Shown here: positions 52,594-61,783 of the stretch, piece by piece
How positions within the stretch are numbered: position 1 is the stretch's first letter
How the letters are laid out: each line of letters begins with the position of its first letter
Assembly: GCA_002448235.1 (NCBI GenBank)
Contig: DIXF01000005.1
Span: 292,666-356,665, forward strand
DNA length: 64,000 nt
Reading direction: 5' to 3'
DNA from: Syntrophaceae bacterium UBA6087
Lineage (GTDB): Bacteria; Desulfobacterota; Desulfomonilia; UBA1062
The notes under the pieces: generated by a model
Databases searched by the model: none
The model's input: only the letters and a program-made list of their open reading frames with translations
What the model was told of the DNA's origin: nothing
Program-made: the position numbers and the translations under genes

Positions 52594-53376
52594 TCACGAT
52601 AAGCAATAGTTCTTCTCCATGAGGGCTTTTTTCTCTGACCTGTTGGGATAATTTATTAACACTGCTCTATATGCGCCTTTAAAAACAAATAAGCTGCCCG
52701 CAGCAGCACCAATGGTTCCATACTTCTTAATCAGACTGCCTATATCCTGGAGAGACCCAGCACCACCAAGTACTGTTAATGGTACATTTATTGCCCCACG
52801 AAGTTTGTCAACCAGAGTAAAATCATACCCTTTCATAATACCATCATTATCTATACAATTCAGTATTATCTCGCCGGCGCCAACTTCTTCGACCTGCTTG
52901 GCAAATGTTATTGGACATTTGCCTGTCTTCTTTTTCCCATTATGTGTGCATACTTCGTAGTTTCCGCCTATTAATTTTCTCTTAGCATCTACAACTACAG
53001 CAACGCTCTGACTGCCGATTCGTTTTGCAATATGAGAAACCAACTCCGGATTTGCCACGGCAGCAGAACTTATTGCCACTTTCTCAACTCCCAAGCCGAT
53101 AATTTTTTGTGCCTGTTCAATAGTTTTTATACCGCCGCCATAGCACAGGGGCATTCGGCATTCAGCGGCCAGATTCTCAATCATTTTGAAGTCCGGCGAT
53201 GCGTTATGCCATGTAGCATCAATGTCCACGACCATGAGCTCATCAACTTCTTTTTCATTAAATATACGCACTGCATTGATAGGGTCACCCACATATTTGG
53301 GCTTATCGAATTTAACGGTCTTTACGAGACCTTTATCCTTAACTAATAAACAAGGTATTATGCGAGGTCGTAGCAT
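52594..53376 (-). CDS. wbuZ: HisF-like subunit of a sugar amidotransferase (WbuZ/WbpI-neighbour type)
   Basis: TIM-barrel protein of 260 residues clearly derived from imidazole glycerol-phosphate synthase cyclase (IIPCLLVKDKGLVKTVKF, VVDIDATW, PLCYGGGIKTIEQAQKI, VKNCIDNDGI-like NCIDNDGIMKGYD, PLTVLGGAGSLQDI). HisF catalytic Asp11 is Leu11 here, though Asp130 is kept, so histidine synthesis is unlikely. With the HisH and amidotransferase genes it would channel ammonia to make an acetamidino sugar. Stop and start are 2 bases from the next gene. Confidence 0.85.
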   Translation of the reverse strand: MLRPRIIPCLLVKDKGLVKTVKFDKPKYVGDPINAVRIFNEKEVDELMVVDIDATWHNASPDFKMIENLAAECRMPLCYGGGIKTIEQAQKIIGLGVEKVAISSAAVANPELVSHIAKRIGSQSVAVVVDAKRKLIGGNYEVCTHNGKKKTGKCPITFAKQVEEVGAGEIILNCIDNDGIMKGYDFTLVDKLRGAINVPLTVLGGAGSLQDIGSLIKKYGTIGAAAGSLFVFKGAYRAVLINYPNRSEKKALMEKNYCLS

Positions 53377-53378
53377 AT

Positions 53379-53993
53379 CTACAGCTCCGCAAAATTCTTC
53401 AGTAACTGAACGCCATATTGATGGCTTTTTTCCGGGTGAAATTGAACACCGAAAATATTTCCAGAATTAATTCCACAAGTAAAGAGCCCGCCGTAATCGG
53501 TTACCGCAATAACATCATCGTCATGGTGAACGTCAAAATAATAGGAATGCAAGAAATAAAAGCATGCTTTTTTTTCAAGTCCATCAAACAACTTACTATT
53601 TTTAGTCAATGTTACATCATTCCAGCCCATATGGGGTAAATGTGTGCTATGCCTTAATAAGGATGGATTCATTTTCTTAACTTCACCATCAATCCATCCT
53701 AATCCCGGCAAAGCACCTTCCTCGCTTCTGCCTGCTAGTAGTTGCATCCCCACACAGACGCCTAATATGGGTACATGATGATGAAGAACCATCTCATCAA
53801 GAACCTGCCTCAAGCCAGAATTATCAAGCAGCTGCATTGCATGATCAAAGGAACCAACTCCTGGTAGGATTAATTTGTTCGCGGCTTTCAAGACATTTGG
53901 CTGTTTAACAACCATTGCCGGTATATTGAGACGATAATACACATTGGCAAATGCCTTCACATTTCCCAAACCATAATCTATAATTGCTATCAT
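53379..53993 (-). CDS. wbuY: HisH-like glutamine amidotransferase (WbuY type)
   Basis: Class I glutamine amidotransferase of 204 residues. Nucleophile Cys80 in GVCVGMQLLAGRS, and GVQFHPEKSH near the C-terminus supply the full triad. It releases ammonia from glutamine for the HisF-like partner. It overlaps the amidotransferase gene upstream by 4 bases. Similar to HisH, but context and its partner's lost Asp11 argue for the surface-polysaccharide paralogue (WbuY, HisH2). Confidence 0.88.
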   Translation of the reverse strand: MIAIIDYGLGNVKAFANVYYRLNIPAMVVKQPNVLKAANKLILPGVGSFDHAMQLLDNSGLRQVLDEMVLHHHVPILGVCVGMQLLAGRSEEGALPGLGWIDGEVKKMNPSLLRHSTHLPHMGWNDVTLTKNSKLFDGLEKKACFYFLHSYYFDVHHDDDVIAVTDYGGLFTCGINSGNIFGVQFHPEKSHQYGVQLLKNFAEL

Positions 53994-55126
53994 CTTATTA
54001 TTGTCTTTTGTATTCCGAGAGTTCTTAAAATTTGCGTGGCAACATTTATCAATGCCATGTTGTTTTTATAATCGCGATAAGTCTTATTCTGACCATCCAT
54101 TATTTTTTGTAGTTCAGAAACTGTTAAATCCAATTTTCTTGCTATGTACTCGAAATCCTGTGCTATCGTTTCTTTTTCATATGCAGGATGAGTAATGAGA
54201 TCTAACGCCTCCGCCCTTGTCATCTGCTTGGTTAATATTAAACTGGAAAAGTGCGCACGGTGCTTGTCATAACCAAATTTCTTGGGCAGCCAGTATCCTT
54301 CATAAAACCTTGTAAACCTTGACTCATAATGTTTGTAAGGATAGGTCTGCCAACCGAAACGATCTGCCAATTCCTGCATGGCTTTGTCTTTAATATAGGG
54401 TACATAATCTAAGGGTTTTACGACCCTTACACCCTTTACAAATCGATAGTATATTTTGAACTTGAAAATATCCGCCTTTGGAAAACTCTTTAAAGGACGC
54501 TGACCAAATCGGTGATGAATGTCTTTTATTTGCCGCAAATCAGAGGCGTGGTAATGCCACTCAAGCGGTTCACGTACGCATTCAGTGGAATAGTTTGCAC
54601 CAGTTAAAACATACTTAAATCCATTTTTTGCCGCAAAGTTATAAAGTCCTGCAAAAAAAGCGTGATCCTGTGGTGTGTCGATATGAGGAACTTGTGCTTT
54701 GAAAAAGGCTAACTGCAGGTCCTTCATCTCGAGCCAATCAATAACCTCTGTATACAGATCCAAGCCCAGACCATCAACTAACCGTTCAATATTATTTACC
54801 GCTTCCTGTGAATTCCAACCGGCGTCCACATGGAAAAGCATTGGTCTGAGGCCAAATTTTTCCCTTGCCAAATATGTTACATATGAACTGTCAACGCCAC
54901 CACTGAGACCAATTAAGCAATCATGATCGCGCCCTTTACCATCCTTTTTGATCTTCTCGATGAGAGGGGCCAGCATCCTTTCGCCTTTCCCATTGGGATG
55001 CCAGTTGGGTAGAATATTTTTGTAGTAATTGCGGCAATAATCGCACCAACCCAGTTCATCAAAAGTTATATTGGGGTCGCTAGTATCCATGATACAGTTT
55101 GTGCATATTTGATACTTTGACTGCAT
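53990..55126 (-). CDS. wbuX: N-acetyl sugar amidotransferase (WbuX/WbpG/PseA type)
   Basis: Protein of 378 residues with an N-terminal zinc cluster (CTNCIMDTSDP, then GWCDYCRNY) and an ATP pyrophosphatase domain with PP-loop LIGLSGGVDSSYVTY. It activates the N-acetyl group of a UDP-sugar and uses ammonia to give an acetamidino group. ATG 55126 lies 10 bases after AGGAG; ATG 55132 (4-base spacing) is the alternative. With fnlABC beside it, the likely product is UDP-L-FucNAm, as proposed for E. coli O145 with wbuXYZ. Confidence 0.9.
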   Translation of the reverse strand: MQSKYQICTNCIMDTSDPNITFDELGWCDYCRNYYKNILPNWHPNGKGERMLAPLIEKIKKDGKGRDHDCLIGLSGGVDSSYVTYLAREKFGLRPMLFHVDAGWNSQEAVNNIERLVDGLGLDLYTEVIDWLEMKDLQLAFFKAQVPHIDTPQDHAFFAGLYNFAAKNGFKYVLTGANYSTECVREPLEWHYHASDLRQIKDIHHRFGQRPLKSFPKADIFKFKIYYRFVKGVRVVKPLDYVPYIKDKAMQELADRFGWQTYPYKHYESRFTRFYEGYWLPKKFGYDKHRAHFSSLILTKQMTRAEALDLITHPAYEKETIAQDFEYIARKLDLTVSELQKIMDGQNKTYRDYKNNMALINVATQILRTLGIQKTIIR

Positions 55127-55175
55127 GGTCATATATCTCCTAATTACATAAACCTTCGAGGCGAGATTATTAACA

Positions 55176-56264
55176 CTATGCCAAGCTCTCAATGATCTTT
55201 AGCAATGCGCCATTATAATGAGAAGTCCTATATCTTTTATTAGCAAGCTTTCTGTTGAACATGGCCATTGAAAATAGGCCCTCGGGATCTTGTATAATTT
55301 TTTCAATCACTGATTTTATTGAATATGCAGACTTTTTCTGAATGAGAAAACCATTAGTTTTATCCCTAAAGATATCTCGTATGCCTCCTTGATCAGTTGT
55401 TATTACTGCACAACCTGATGCATATGCCTCTAATATTGAAATGGGTTGTCCCTCATTCAAACTCGTTGGAAGGCAAAGTACATGTGCATGTTTAAAAAGA
55501 TTTCTTTTATCTAACCCTCCAACAATACCATGATATTGTAGCGATAGATTTCTTTCGACTCTACTCAGGAATTCCTTTTCTTGAATATTTGACTCAAAGC
55601 CCCCAGCAAAATCAATTCTCACCTTCACTTTATAATAATCATCTAGCATCTCAAAAGCATCCACAAGATAATTGTGCCCTTTGCCCTCAATTAAATTGCT
55701 CAAAAATAATATTCTTATTGGATTGGTATTATCAAACTTAGCCCTTATATCCTCTTCACTTACAAATAAATAATTTTCAGCAAAATTAGGTACAACCTGT
55801 ACTCTCCTTTTCTCAATAATATCTGAGAAAATGCTCACGTGGGACTGACCCAAAACGATTGCACCGCCCAAACGTCTAATAAAATATTTGTTTGCCAAGA
55901 AGATCAATCTATTTGTATCAAATAGTAATTCTCTAATGCTGCCACCATGCAAGTGAATAACCATTTTATGAAGTTTTTTGCTGCAGATTAGATAAACGAA
56001 TAGATCTTTAATATTCCCTGCCAGTGACTCAGATATTGTAAAGTATATAACGTCTGCATCCTTTTGCTTTTGCCATATTTTTTTTAGGATTCTGAGTACT
56101 TGAAATATCCTCTTAGCAGAATCGGCCCCTTGTTTAAAACTTCGTTTACAGAGATCAATTACATCAACTTGATGATATTTATTCAGGTTTTCAAGTAATA
56201 TTTTAGTCGCCAGGGAGTGCCCTGTTACTGGTGGAGGCAATGGTGCAATAAAAAGTATCTTCAC
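55176..56264 (-). CDS. GT4 glycosyltransferase
   Basis: GT-B enzyme of 362 residues. MKILFIAPLPPPVTGHSLAT opens the acceptor domain; IRILFLSNLIEGKGHNYLVD and LPTSLNEGQPISILEAYASG carry the donor site and E-x7-E motif. Overlaps the methyltransferase gene upstream by ATGA. AT-rich relative to the block around 62 kb. Sugar unknown. Confidence 0.87.
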   Translation of the reverse strand: MKILFIAPLPPPVTGHSLATKILLENLNKYHQVDVIDLCKRSFKQGADSAKRIFQVLRILKKIWQKQKDADVIYFTISESLAGNIKDLFVYLICSKKLHKMVIHLHGGSIRELLFDTNRLIFLANKYFIRRLGGAIVLGQSHVSIFSDIIEKRRVQVVPNFAENYLFVSEEDIRAKFDNTNPIRILFLSNLIEGKGHNYLVDAFEMLDDYYKVKVRIDFAGGFESNIQEKEFLSRVERNLSLQYHGIVGGLDKRNLFKHAHVLCLPTSLNEGQPISILEAYASGCAVITTDQGGIRDIFRDKTNGFLIQKKSAYSIKSVIEKIIQDPEGLFSMAMFNRKLANKRYRTSHYNGALLKIIESLA

Positions 56265-57034
56265 TGCTCTGTTAATATTCTAATCTTTCTAAACAGACGA
56301 ACAAAGAAATTTGAAAGACTTAAAGGAAGCTTCTTAACCAAATCCTCTAGACTCGTAACTCCCTCATGAACTTCAATCCATTTGCGCGGATGTACACGGG
56401 ACAATGATGTAATATCTGTATGTGCGGCAGCATCTTTGAGAGATTGATATTGCTCCAATATGTCATATCTAACATACAAAAAAGTATTCTGAGCATAGTA
56501 ATACGCACACTTCTCATTGCTCCAAACTGAATTGCGGATAATGTCAATACATGCAAAGTCATTCTTGTGGAATTTCTCGGCCCAATATTCCGGCCATTGT
56601 TCATTGACGTGATTTGTCCCACCTTGGTAGGGAATAGCCGCTCCAAACAAAACTACAGATGACAACGAACAAAGAAACTCGACAAAGGCATCGGCATGAT
56701 CTTTTGATAAATGCTCTGCAACCTCCAGTGATTCAGCTAGATCAAACGTCCTATCTATACGAACTGGATAAGAGAGATTCATGGGTGTAAAATCATTCGG
56801 GTCTATTAGCATTTGCGAGCGGTCCACATAATCCCCATCGATACCATGGATCTCAGACCCCTTGTCCTGCCATATCTTTAACCACGTCCCAATTCCGCAA
56901 CCGACGTCAATTACTGTTGAAGGTTGTGGTATATGCCTTAGTACAACATCTGTGACTACGTGAGCAGATGTCATTGACTCTTCAAGATACTCTGAGTAAA
57001 AAAACTTTGGATATTTCGTCTTTTTCATATTCAC
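56261..57034 (-). CDS. SAM-dependent methyltransferase
   Basis: Protein of 257 residues with a compact methyltransferase core: STVIDVGCGIGTWLKIW (SAM loop), IHGIDGDYVDRS (acidic strand end), and LAESLEVAEHLSKDHADAFV (motif post II). The C-terminal helices are charged (WEVHEG-like). Family members in such loci methylate sugars or act as chain terminators. Overlaps the following GT4 gene by ATGA, so both act together. Confidence 0.82.
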   Translation of the reverse strand: MNMKKTKYPKFFYSEYLEESMTSAHVVTDVVLRHIPQPSTVIDVGCGIGTWLKIWQDKGSEIHGIDGDYVDRSQMLIDPNDFTPMNLSYPVRIDRTFDLAESLEVAEHLSKDHADAFVEFLCSLSSVVLFGAAIPYQGGTNHVNEQWPEYWAEKFHKNDFACIDIIRNSVWSNEKCAYYYAQNTFLYVRYDILEQYQSLKDAAAHTDITSLSRVHPRKWIEVHEGVTSLEDLVKKLPLSLSNFFVRLFRKIRILTEQ

Positions 57035-57332
57035 GCCTTTATCTATCTGAATAATGACAACAAATTTCTACATATTTAAATGCTATTTACAGTACGAGGC
57101 ACCTTCCATAAAATCATCAGACCTCACAAAACCTATATCGAGACGTGAAATGCCAAGCTTTTTGGGCTGGAATTCATCCGCCCGTATACACAGACATTAT
57201 ATATTGCCATGATTTTAATCATCTATGTACTCAGATCGTCAGAGGACTCATATAGGCGAACTGTTATACGGCACTGATCGGTCAAGCTGGTATTCTCCTC
57301 CATTGTCATCATTTCCTACTATTGTTAATTTT

Positions 57333-58436
57333 TCATATACTAGCTCTTGTCAGAAGACTTTCAATTTCCTCCACAATCTTTTTTGAATTTGAAACTTGTT
57401 CCACTCGTTCCTTTCCGGCCTGTGAGACCTTCCGTGCCTCATGGGGGTTCTGCAAGAAGTATATAGCCTTTTCGGCAAGAGCTTCAATATCATGTTTTGA
57501 TATCAGAAAGCCGTATTCCTCTGTGTTCAATATCTCCTTGAGGCCTCCCTGCAGATTTGATGCTACCAAAGGAATACCCCGGCTAACACCTTCCAAAGGA
57601 GTGGTAGCCAACGCATCCCAATCGGAATTAAACAGCATCAGATCTAGACATTGGTAGAATTGTGTCAAATCTTGCTGCCAACCCAGCCACTTAACCTGCT
57701 CAGTGATACCAAGATTTCTTGCAAGTGCTTCCAGTCGTGCCCGTTCTTCTCCGTCACCGGCTATTAGAAACAATGCATTGGGAATCCGGCGCAAAATCAA
57801 CTGGGCAGTGCGAAGAAAAATGTCAAATCGTTTGCGAGGGATCAGCCAACCTGCATTTCCGATCAAAGGCACATCTATTTTCAACCCGAGAGCTAGCCTT
57901 GCCTGATGGCGTTGCTCATTCGTTGGTATGTACTGTACTGTTAGTGGATTATAAACAGTATGAGATAAGGACTTTATCGGTGGATACAATTCCTCAGCTT
58001 CGTTGCGCACAAAATCAGAAGGAAAGGTAATTGCATTGAAGCGGCTAAAGGCCATATGATAGATAAGCCGCCACTGCCAGGCTGGCTTCACCCCCTTGTG
58101 ATGAAAATGGACAGCCAGAAGTCGCCTTCCTTGGCACATATCTCCAAGCGCCAACATGGTAAGTAGATGGTGACCTGTCATTAATAAGCAATCTGCATTG
58201 ACATTACGTAAAGTATGCCGGACAAGAAAAAAACTCCGCCAGCCCCCCTTGCCGAGATATGGCAATCCAGTGGCAGGGATATTATGCTCTTTCAGTAGTG
58301 GGCCAAGTTCGCCAATAGGATTTAATGAGATAACCTCACAAGAATGACCATTACCTTGAAGGCCAATCATCAGCCGTAAGGACGCCTGTTCCATCCCACC
58401 AAGATCTGTACCCTGGATTACATTAACTATTTTCAT
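57333..58436 (-). CDS. GT4 glycosyltransferase
   Basis: GT-B enzyme of 367 residues. MKIVNVIQGTDLGGMEQASL, with the GGMEQ motif of many EPS transferases, opens the first domain. VPLIGNAGWLIPRKRFDIFL, LFLIAGDGEERARLEALARN and NSDWDALATTPLEGVSRGIP carry the donor site. The 296-base spacer downstream and 219-base spacer upstream set it somewhat apart, and it may be its own transcript or an inserted gene. Confidence 0.88.
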   Translation of the reverse strand: MKIVNVIQGTDLGGMEQASLRLMIGLQGNGHSCEVISLNPIGELGPLLKEHNIPATGLPYLGKGGWRSFFLVRHTLRNVNADCLLMTGHHLLTMLALGDMCQGRRLLAVHFHHKGVKPAWQWRLIYHMAFSRFNAITFPSDFVRNEAEELYPPIKSLSHTVYNPLTVQYIPTNEQRHQARLALGLKIDVPLIGNAGWLIPRKRFDIFLRTAQLILRRIPNALFLIAGDGEERARLEALARNLGITEQVKWLGWQQDLTQFYQCLDLMLFNSDWDALATTPLEGVSRGIPLVASNLQGGLKEILNTEEYGFLISKHDIEALAEKAIYFLQNPHEARKVSQAGKERVEQVSNSKKIVEEIESLLTRASI

Positions 58437-58655
58437 TTGCTAAACCCTGCATCCTTGCTGCTTTAAATGAACCATACACTGCCCGCACCGCAGCCAATCT
58501 CACAATATGTCCCATTTCGATTCTCTATTTTATAAAAAATATTTAATTACCACAACTTCTGAACACCCTCAAGAGAGTCTATAGCTCCATTAGTATATTA
58601 TCGGAGATATGGTCTGGTAAAGCTGGACAGCGACATAAGTGGTTATATCATGGGA

Positions 58656-59732
58656 TCATATTTTAGAAAGCGGAATTACCGAAAGAAGAGAGTAGGCGGT
58701 ATGTTCTGAAGTAATCCGTTGCCCCATGGCGTGGCTTCTTTGCGAAAACAATTTCAACTCTTCATCGCTCAACATTGTGATCTTGAGTAATGCGTCTCGG
58801 AGAGAAGATGTATGACTACGTCTGAACATAAAACCATTATAACCACTAATCAAGAACTCAGTTGCGGCACCACAAGCGGAGCTCAACACAAAGGGATACC
58901 CCAAAATCGCCATTTCATGAATTGCCACGCCCCACTGTTCACTGTGACTTGCAAGACAAGAGACGCCGCCTTGCATCAACTCTTTCATCAAGTCCCCAGG
59001 TTGTAAGAATGGCTTAAGAACTATATTATTATTTTTCTTATTTTCTATATATTGTCTAAGTTGGCCATCACCTATCAAAACTAGTGGCCATTTGCTCTGC
59101 ACATCTTCCGGCAATGAAAGATAGGCATCGATTAATTGGTCAAGGGCTTTGATGGGATCAAAACGGCCAACAAATACAAATCGTTTGGAGAAAGAGGCTT
59201 TTATATGAAAGACCTCGTTGTCCGCAGAATATAGATTGGTAATAATTCGCTCGTTCCCGTACCCAAAGCGTTGGGCAAAGTGGTATTGTGGTTTTCCTGT
59301 AACCCACATGAAATCGAATAGTTTTGAATAAAACAATTGGAAGTATATTATTCCTATATATTGCCGTATTGTTCCTTTCCACTGGTCATCAATTCCACAT
59401 ACAACCTGTACAAGACCACCTTCCGACCTATATCGACGAATTGCATGTAGATACCCTTTATCCCACCAACCAGAGACAACAATAATATCAGGTTTTATCT
59501 CCTGAAGCAGTTCCACGATCTGAGCATTCGTCAACGAAGAGCGTGCATGAAATTTGATGGATTCGATTCCATTGATTACGAACTGGTTGCTGTTCACATG
59601 CTTTTTATCGAAGTAAACCACATCGATCTCCAGCCGCCTATCACATCGCATCAACGCTTTGAGCATGCCAACAACGTAGCCCACGACCTCGGCATAAAGG
59701 AAAACGATCTTTATTGGTTCACCCTGATTCAT
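58656..59732 (-). CDS. GT4-like glycosyltransferase
   Basis: GT-B protein of 358 residues. FVFVGRFDPIKALDQLIDAY, LVLIGDGQLRQYIENKK and SEQWGVAIHEMAILGYPFVLS mark the donor domain; the last replaces the usual E-G-F-G-x-x-x-x-E motif by E-Q-W-G-V-A-I-H-E, an accepted variant. Start overlaps the SDR gene upstream by 4 bases. The sugar is unknown. Confidence 0.82.
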   Translation of the reverse strand: MNQGEPIKIVFLYAEVVGYVVGMLKALMRCDRRLEIDVVYFDKKHVNSNQFVINGIESIKFHARSSLTNAQIVELLQEIKPDIIVVSGWWDKGYLHAIRRYRSEGGLVQVVCGIDDQWKGTIRQYIGIIYFQLFYSKLFDFMWVTGKPQYHFAQRFGYGNERIITNLYSADNEVFHIKASFSKRFVFVGRFDPIKALDQLIDAYLSLPEDVQSKWPLVLIGDGQLRQYIENKKNNNIVLKPFLQPGDLMKELMQGGVSCLASHSEQWGVAIHEMAILGYPFVLSSACGAATEFLISGYNGFMFRRSHTSSLRDALLKITMLSDEELKLFSQRSHAMGQRITSEHTAYSLLSVIPLSKI

Positions 59733-60688
59733 TCTTTTATCCTTCCATCATTGTTTTCAATTAACCGTAAAATTCCCTCTTCCAAGGGTATCAACGGCCG
59801 ATTTAAAACCTGTTTCATTTTTGTAATATCGGGTTTCCGACGTGTCATATCGCCTTCTTTAAGAGGGGGGAGATGTTTAATAATTGACATAGAATTGGTA
59901 TGATGAATGACAAGTTCTGCAAGATCAATAATTTTATGCTCAATATCGGAACCAACATTCATCACATCATTAACAAAGAGGCTTTTCTCTAAACAATTAA
60001 TCATCGTGTCAACATTATCATCAATGTAACAAAAAGTTCTCGTTTGGCAACCATCGCCATATATTGTAATCGGATCATTATGTTGGGCAGCGTTTAAAAA
60101 CCTTGGAACTACAAAGTCTTCGCTTTGATTTGGCCCGTAGGTATTGAAGAAACGAAATATTGTATACGATAGTTCGTGCTCTAAAAAAAAGGATCTGAAA
60201 TAGGCCTCACCGAGGTTCTTTACAATTGCATACGGTAACCGCGAATTAAGTGGTGTTGTTTCTTCATGCTGGGGAATACTAACTGGCTCACCATAAACTT
60301 CAGAAGATGAGGAATAAAAGACTCGCTTCACGCCGCAATTTTTAGATAATGAAAGAATATTCTTTATTCCCTCGATGTCGTCCAAAACTAAAAGAGGGTT
60401 TGCCAGTGTTCTTTGAACACCAACAACAGCGGCAAAATGAAATACATAATCAAACCTGTTGGCGTAAAATATCGAAGATATTTCAGTGTAACGATTTACA
60501 TCAGCCTTGATGAAACTAAAGGACTCATTATTAGCTGGCAGTTTGTATCGTGCCCCCGTAGTCAAGTTGTCTACACCAATAACATAGTAATAATTTCTTT
60601 TAAGCAAGGCTGCGGTAAGCGCACTACCAATGTTACCGGCAGCCCCCGTAATTAGTACATTTATCTTGATTTTATTGGGTTTTATCAT
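59729..60688 (-). CDS. NAD-dependent sugar epimerase/dehydratase (SDR)
   Basis: Extended SDR of 319 residues. TGAAGNIGSALTAAL is the NAD loop, DNLTTG follows strand 2, YVFHFAAVVGVQRTLANP strand 4, and SRLPYAIVKNLGEAY supplies Tyr-x3-Lys. RFFNTYGP and the tail TRRKPDITKMKQVLN are as in UDP-glucose 4-epimerase and UDP-glucuronate decarboxylase (or GDP-mannose-type) enzymes. The exact sugar product cannot be read. Confidence 0.85.
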   Translation of the reverse strand: MIKPNKIKINVLITGAAGNIGSALTAALLKRNYYYVIGVDNLTTGARYKLPANNESFSFIKADVNRYTEISSIFYANRFDYVFHFAAVVGVQRTLANPLLVLDDIEGIKNILSLSKNCGVKRVFYSSSSEVYGEPVSIPQHEETTPLNSRLPYAIVKNLGEAYFRSFFLEHELSYTIFRFFNTYGPNQSEDFVVPRFLNAAQHNDPITIYGDGCQTRTFCYIDDNVDTMINCLEKSLFVNDVMNVGSDIEHKIIDLAELVIHHTNSMSIIKHLPPLKEGDMTRRKPDITKMKQVLNRPLIPLEEGILRLIENNDGRIKE

Positions 60689-60736
60689 GATCGTCTCCGG
60701 TACTTTTTAAAATCAAATACGCTTCCACGTATCTTG

Positions 60737-61783
60737 TTACCCATTAACCGTTTTTAAAAACCAAGCAACCCTGCTCTTCACATCATGCCCATCTCCCCAA
60801 ACCCGTCTGTTGCCAGCTTCAGCGATTTGATTAGCGATGTCTGGATTTTCCACCAACCACTTCGCTTTAGAAACCAATTCTTCTTTTGAAGAAAAAAAAC
60901 ATGCCTCCACATCTTCAACAAACATTTTCAGCAAGTCATCAGTACGCTCGGCCAACATGACCCGACCGCATGCGGGTATCTCAAAACAACGCCTGGTATA
61001 AGTATCCCGATTGAGTTCCGATAAGAACGCAAGACAAACTTTTGCCCCACACAGGGCTTTGGTGTAGTCCTCACCCTCAGCAGGCTCGATCGGGGCAAAG
61101 TAATTATAGAGATCCCCCAACACTTGTTTTGTCCAGTAGCCACCACCATAGAGCTTGACCGACAAGCCTGCGTCTACCAATGCCCGTAAGTAGCGCTCGC
61201 GGTTGTCGGGTTCATAATGGCCGACAAAAACGACATCACAACCGAACGCAATGTTCTCCTCTTTATTGAGAGTAATGGGACGATCCTGCCAAGGCCTAAA
61301 GTAAGGCATTAATACGTCTGCGTGTGTCACGCCATGACTTTTGGCCTCTGCAATATTTCTTTGTCGATAAAAGAAATTGAACCTGAAGTGCTTAAGCGAC
61401 TTAATGTACCAGTACCAAAGGAAATGATGATGCCATGGTACTTCCCCATGGGTCTCAGGCCCAAAAGGGTCGTCGTTATTGTATGAAACGGTTACCGTAC
61501 CAAGCTTATTAATTCGCTTGATCGTTGATGGTAAAACATGGGTACATCGCCAAGCCAACGTCAAGCCAGGCGCCTCTGCTTTTATAAAACACAATAGTTC
61601 ACGGTTCAGTCTGACCAATGCCGGCCCGGGTATCGGCAGGGCATTCTGATATTTACCTAAAACTCCTTTGAAATAGGTTGAAACTGAAAATTTGACAACT
61701 TCATGACCTAATTCCTTCAGCCCTGTAGCGAACGCGTCTTCGTACTGGGGCCACCGCCAGTCTCCTACAATAATAATCTTCAT
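60737..61783 (-). CDS. CgeB-like glycosyltransferase
   Basis: Protein of 348 residues of the CgeB/Glyco_trans_1_2 group: MKIIIVGDWRWPQYEDAFAT, VTVSYNNDDPFGP, DVVFVGHYEPDNRERYLRAL and RCFEIPACGRVMLAERTDD. Acts as a GT-B transferase; members decorate spores and surface polymers. Start taken at ATG 61783, which overlaps the fucosyltransferase stop by ATGA. Confidence 0.82.
   Translation of the reverse strand: MKIIIVGDWRWPQYEDAFATGLKELGHEVVKFSVSTYFKGVLGKYQNALPIPGPALVRLNRELLCFIKAEAPGLTLAWRCTHVLPSTIKRINKLGTVTVSYNNDDPFGPETHGEVPWHHHFLWYWYIKSLKHFRFNFFYRQRNIAEAKSHGVTHADVLMPYFRPWQDRPITLNKEENIAFGCDVVFVGHYEPDNRERYLRALVDAGLSVKLYGGGYWTKQVLGDLYNYFAPIEPAEGEDYTKALCGAKVCLAFLSELNRDTYTRRCFEIPACGRVMLAERTDDLLKMFVEDVEACFFSSKEELVSKAKWLVENPDIANQIAEAGNRRVWGDGHDVKSRVAWFLKTVNG

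Noticed and set aside
52594..53993. Histidine biosynthesis genes hisF and hisH
   Set aside because: The HisF homologue lacks Asp11, no other his genes are near, and both are packed against a sugar amidotransferase gene.
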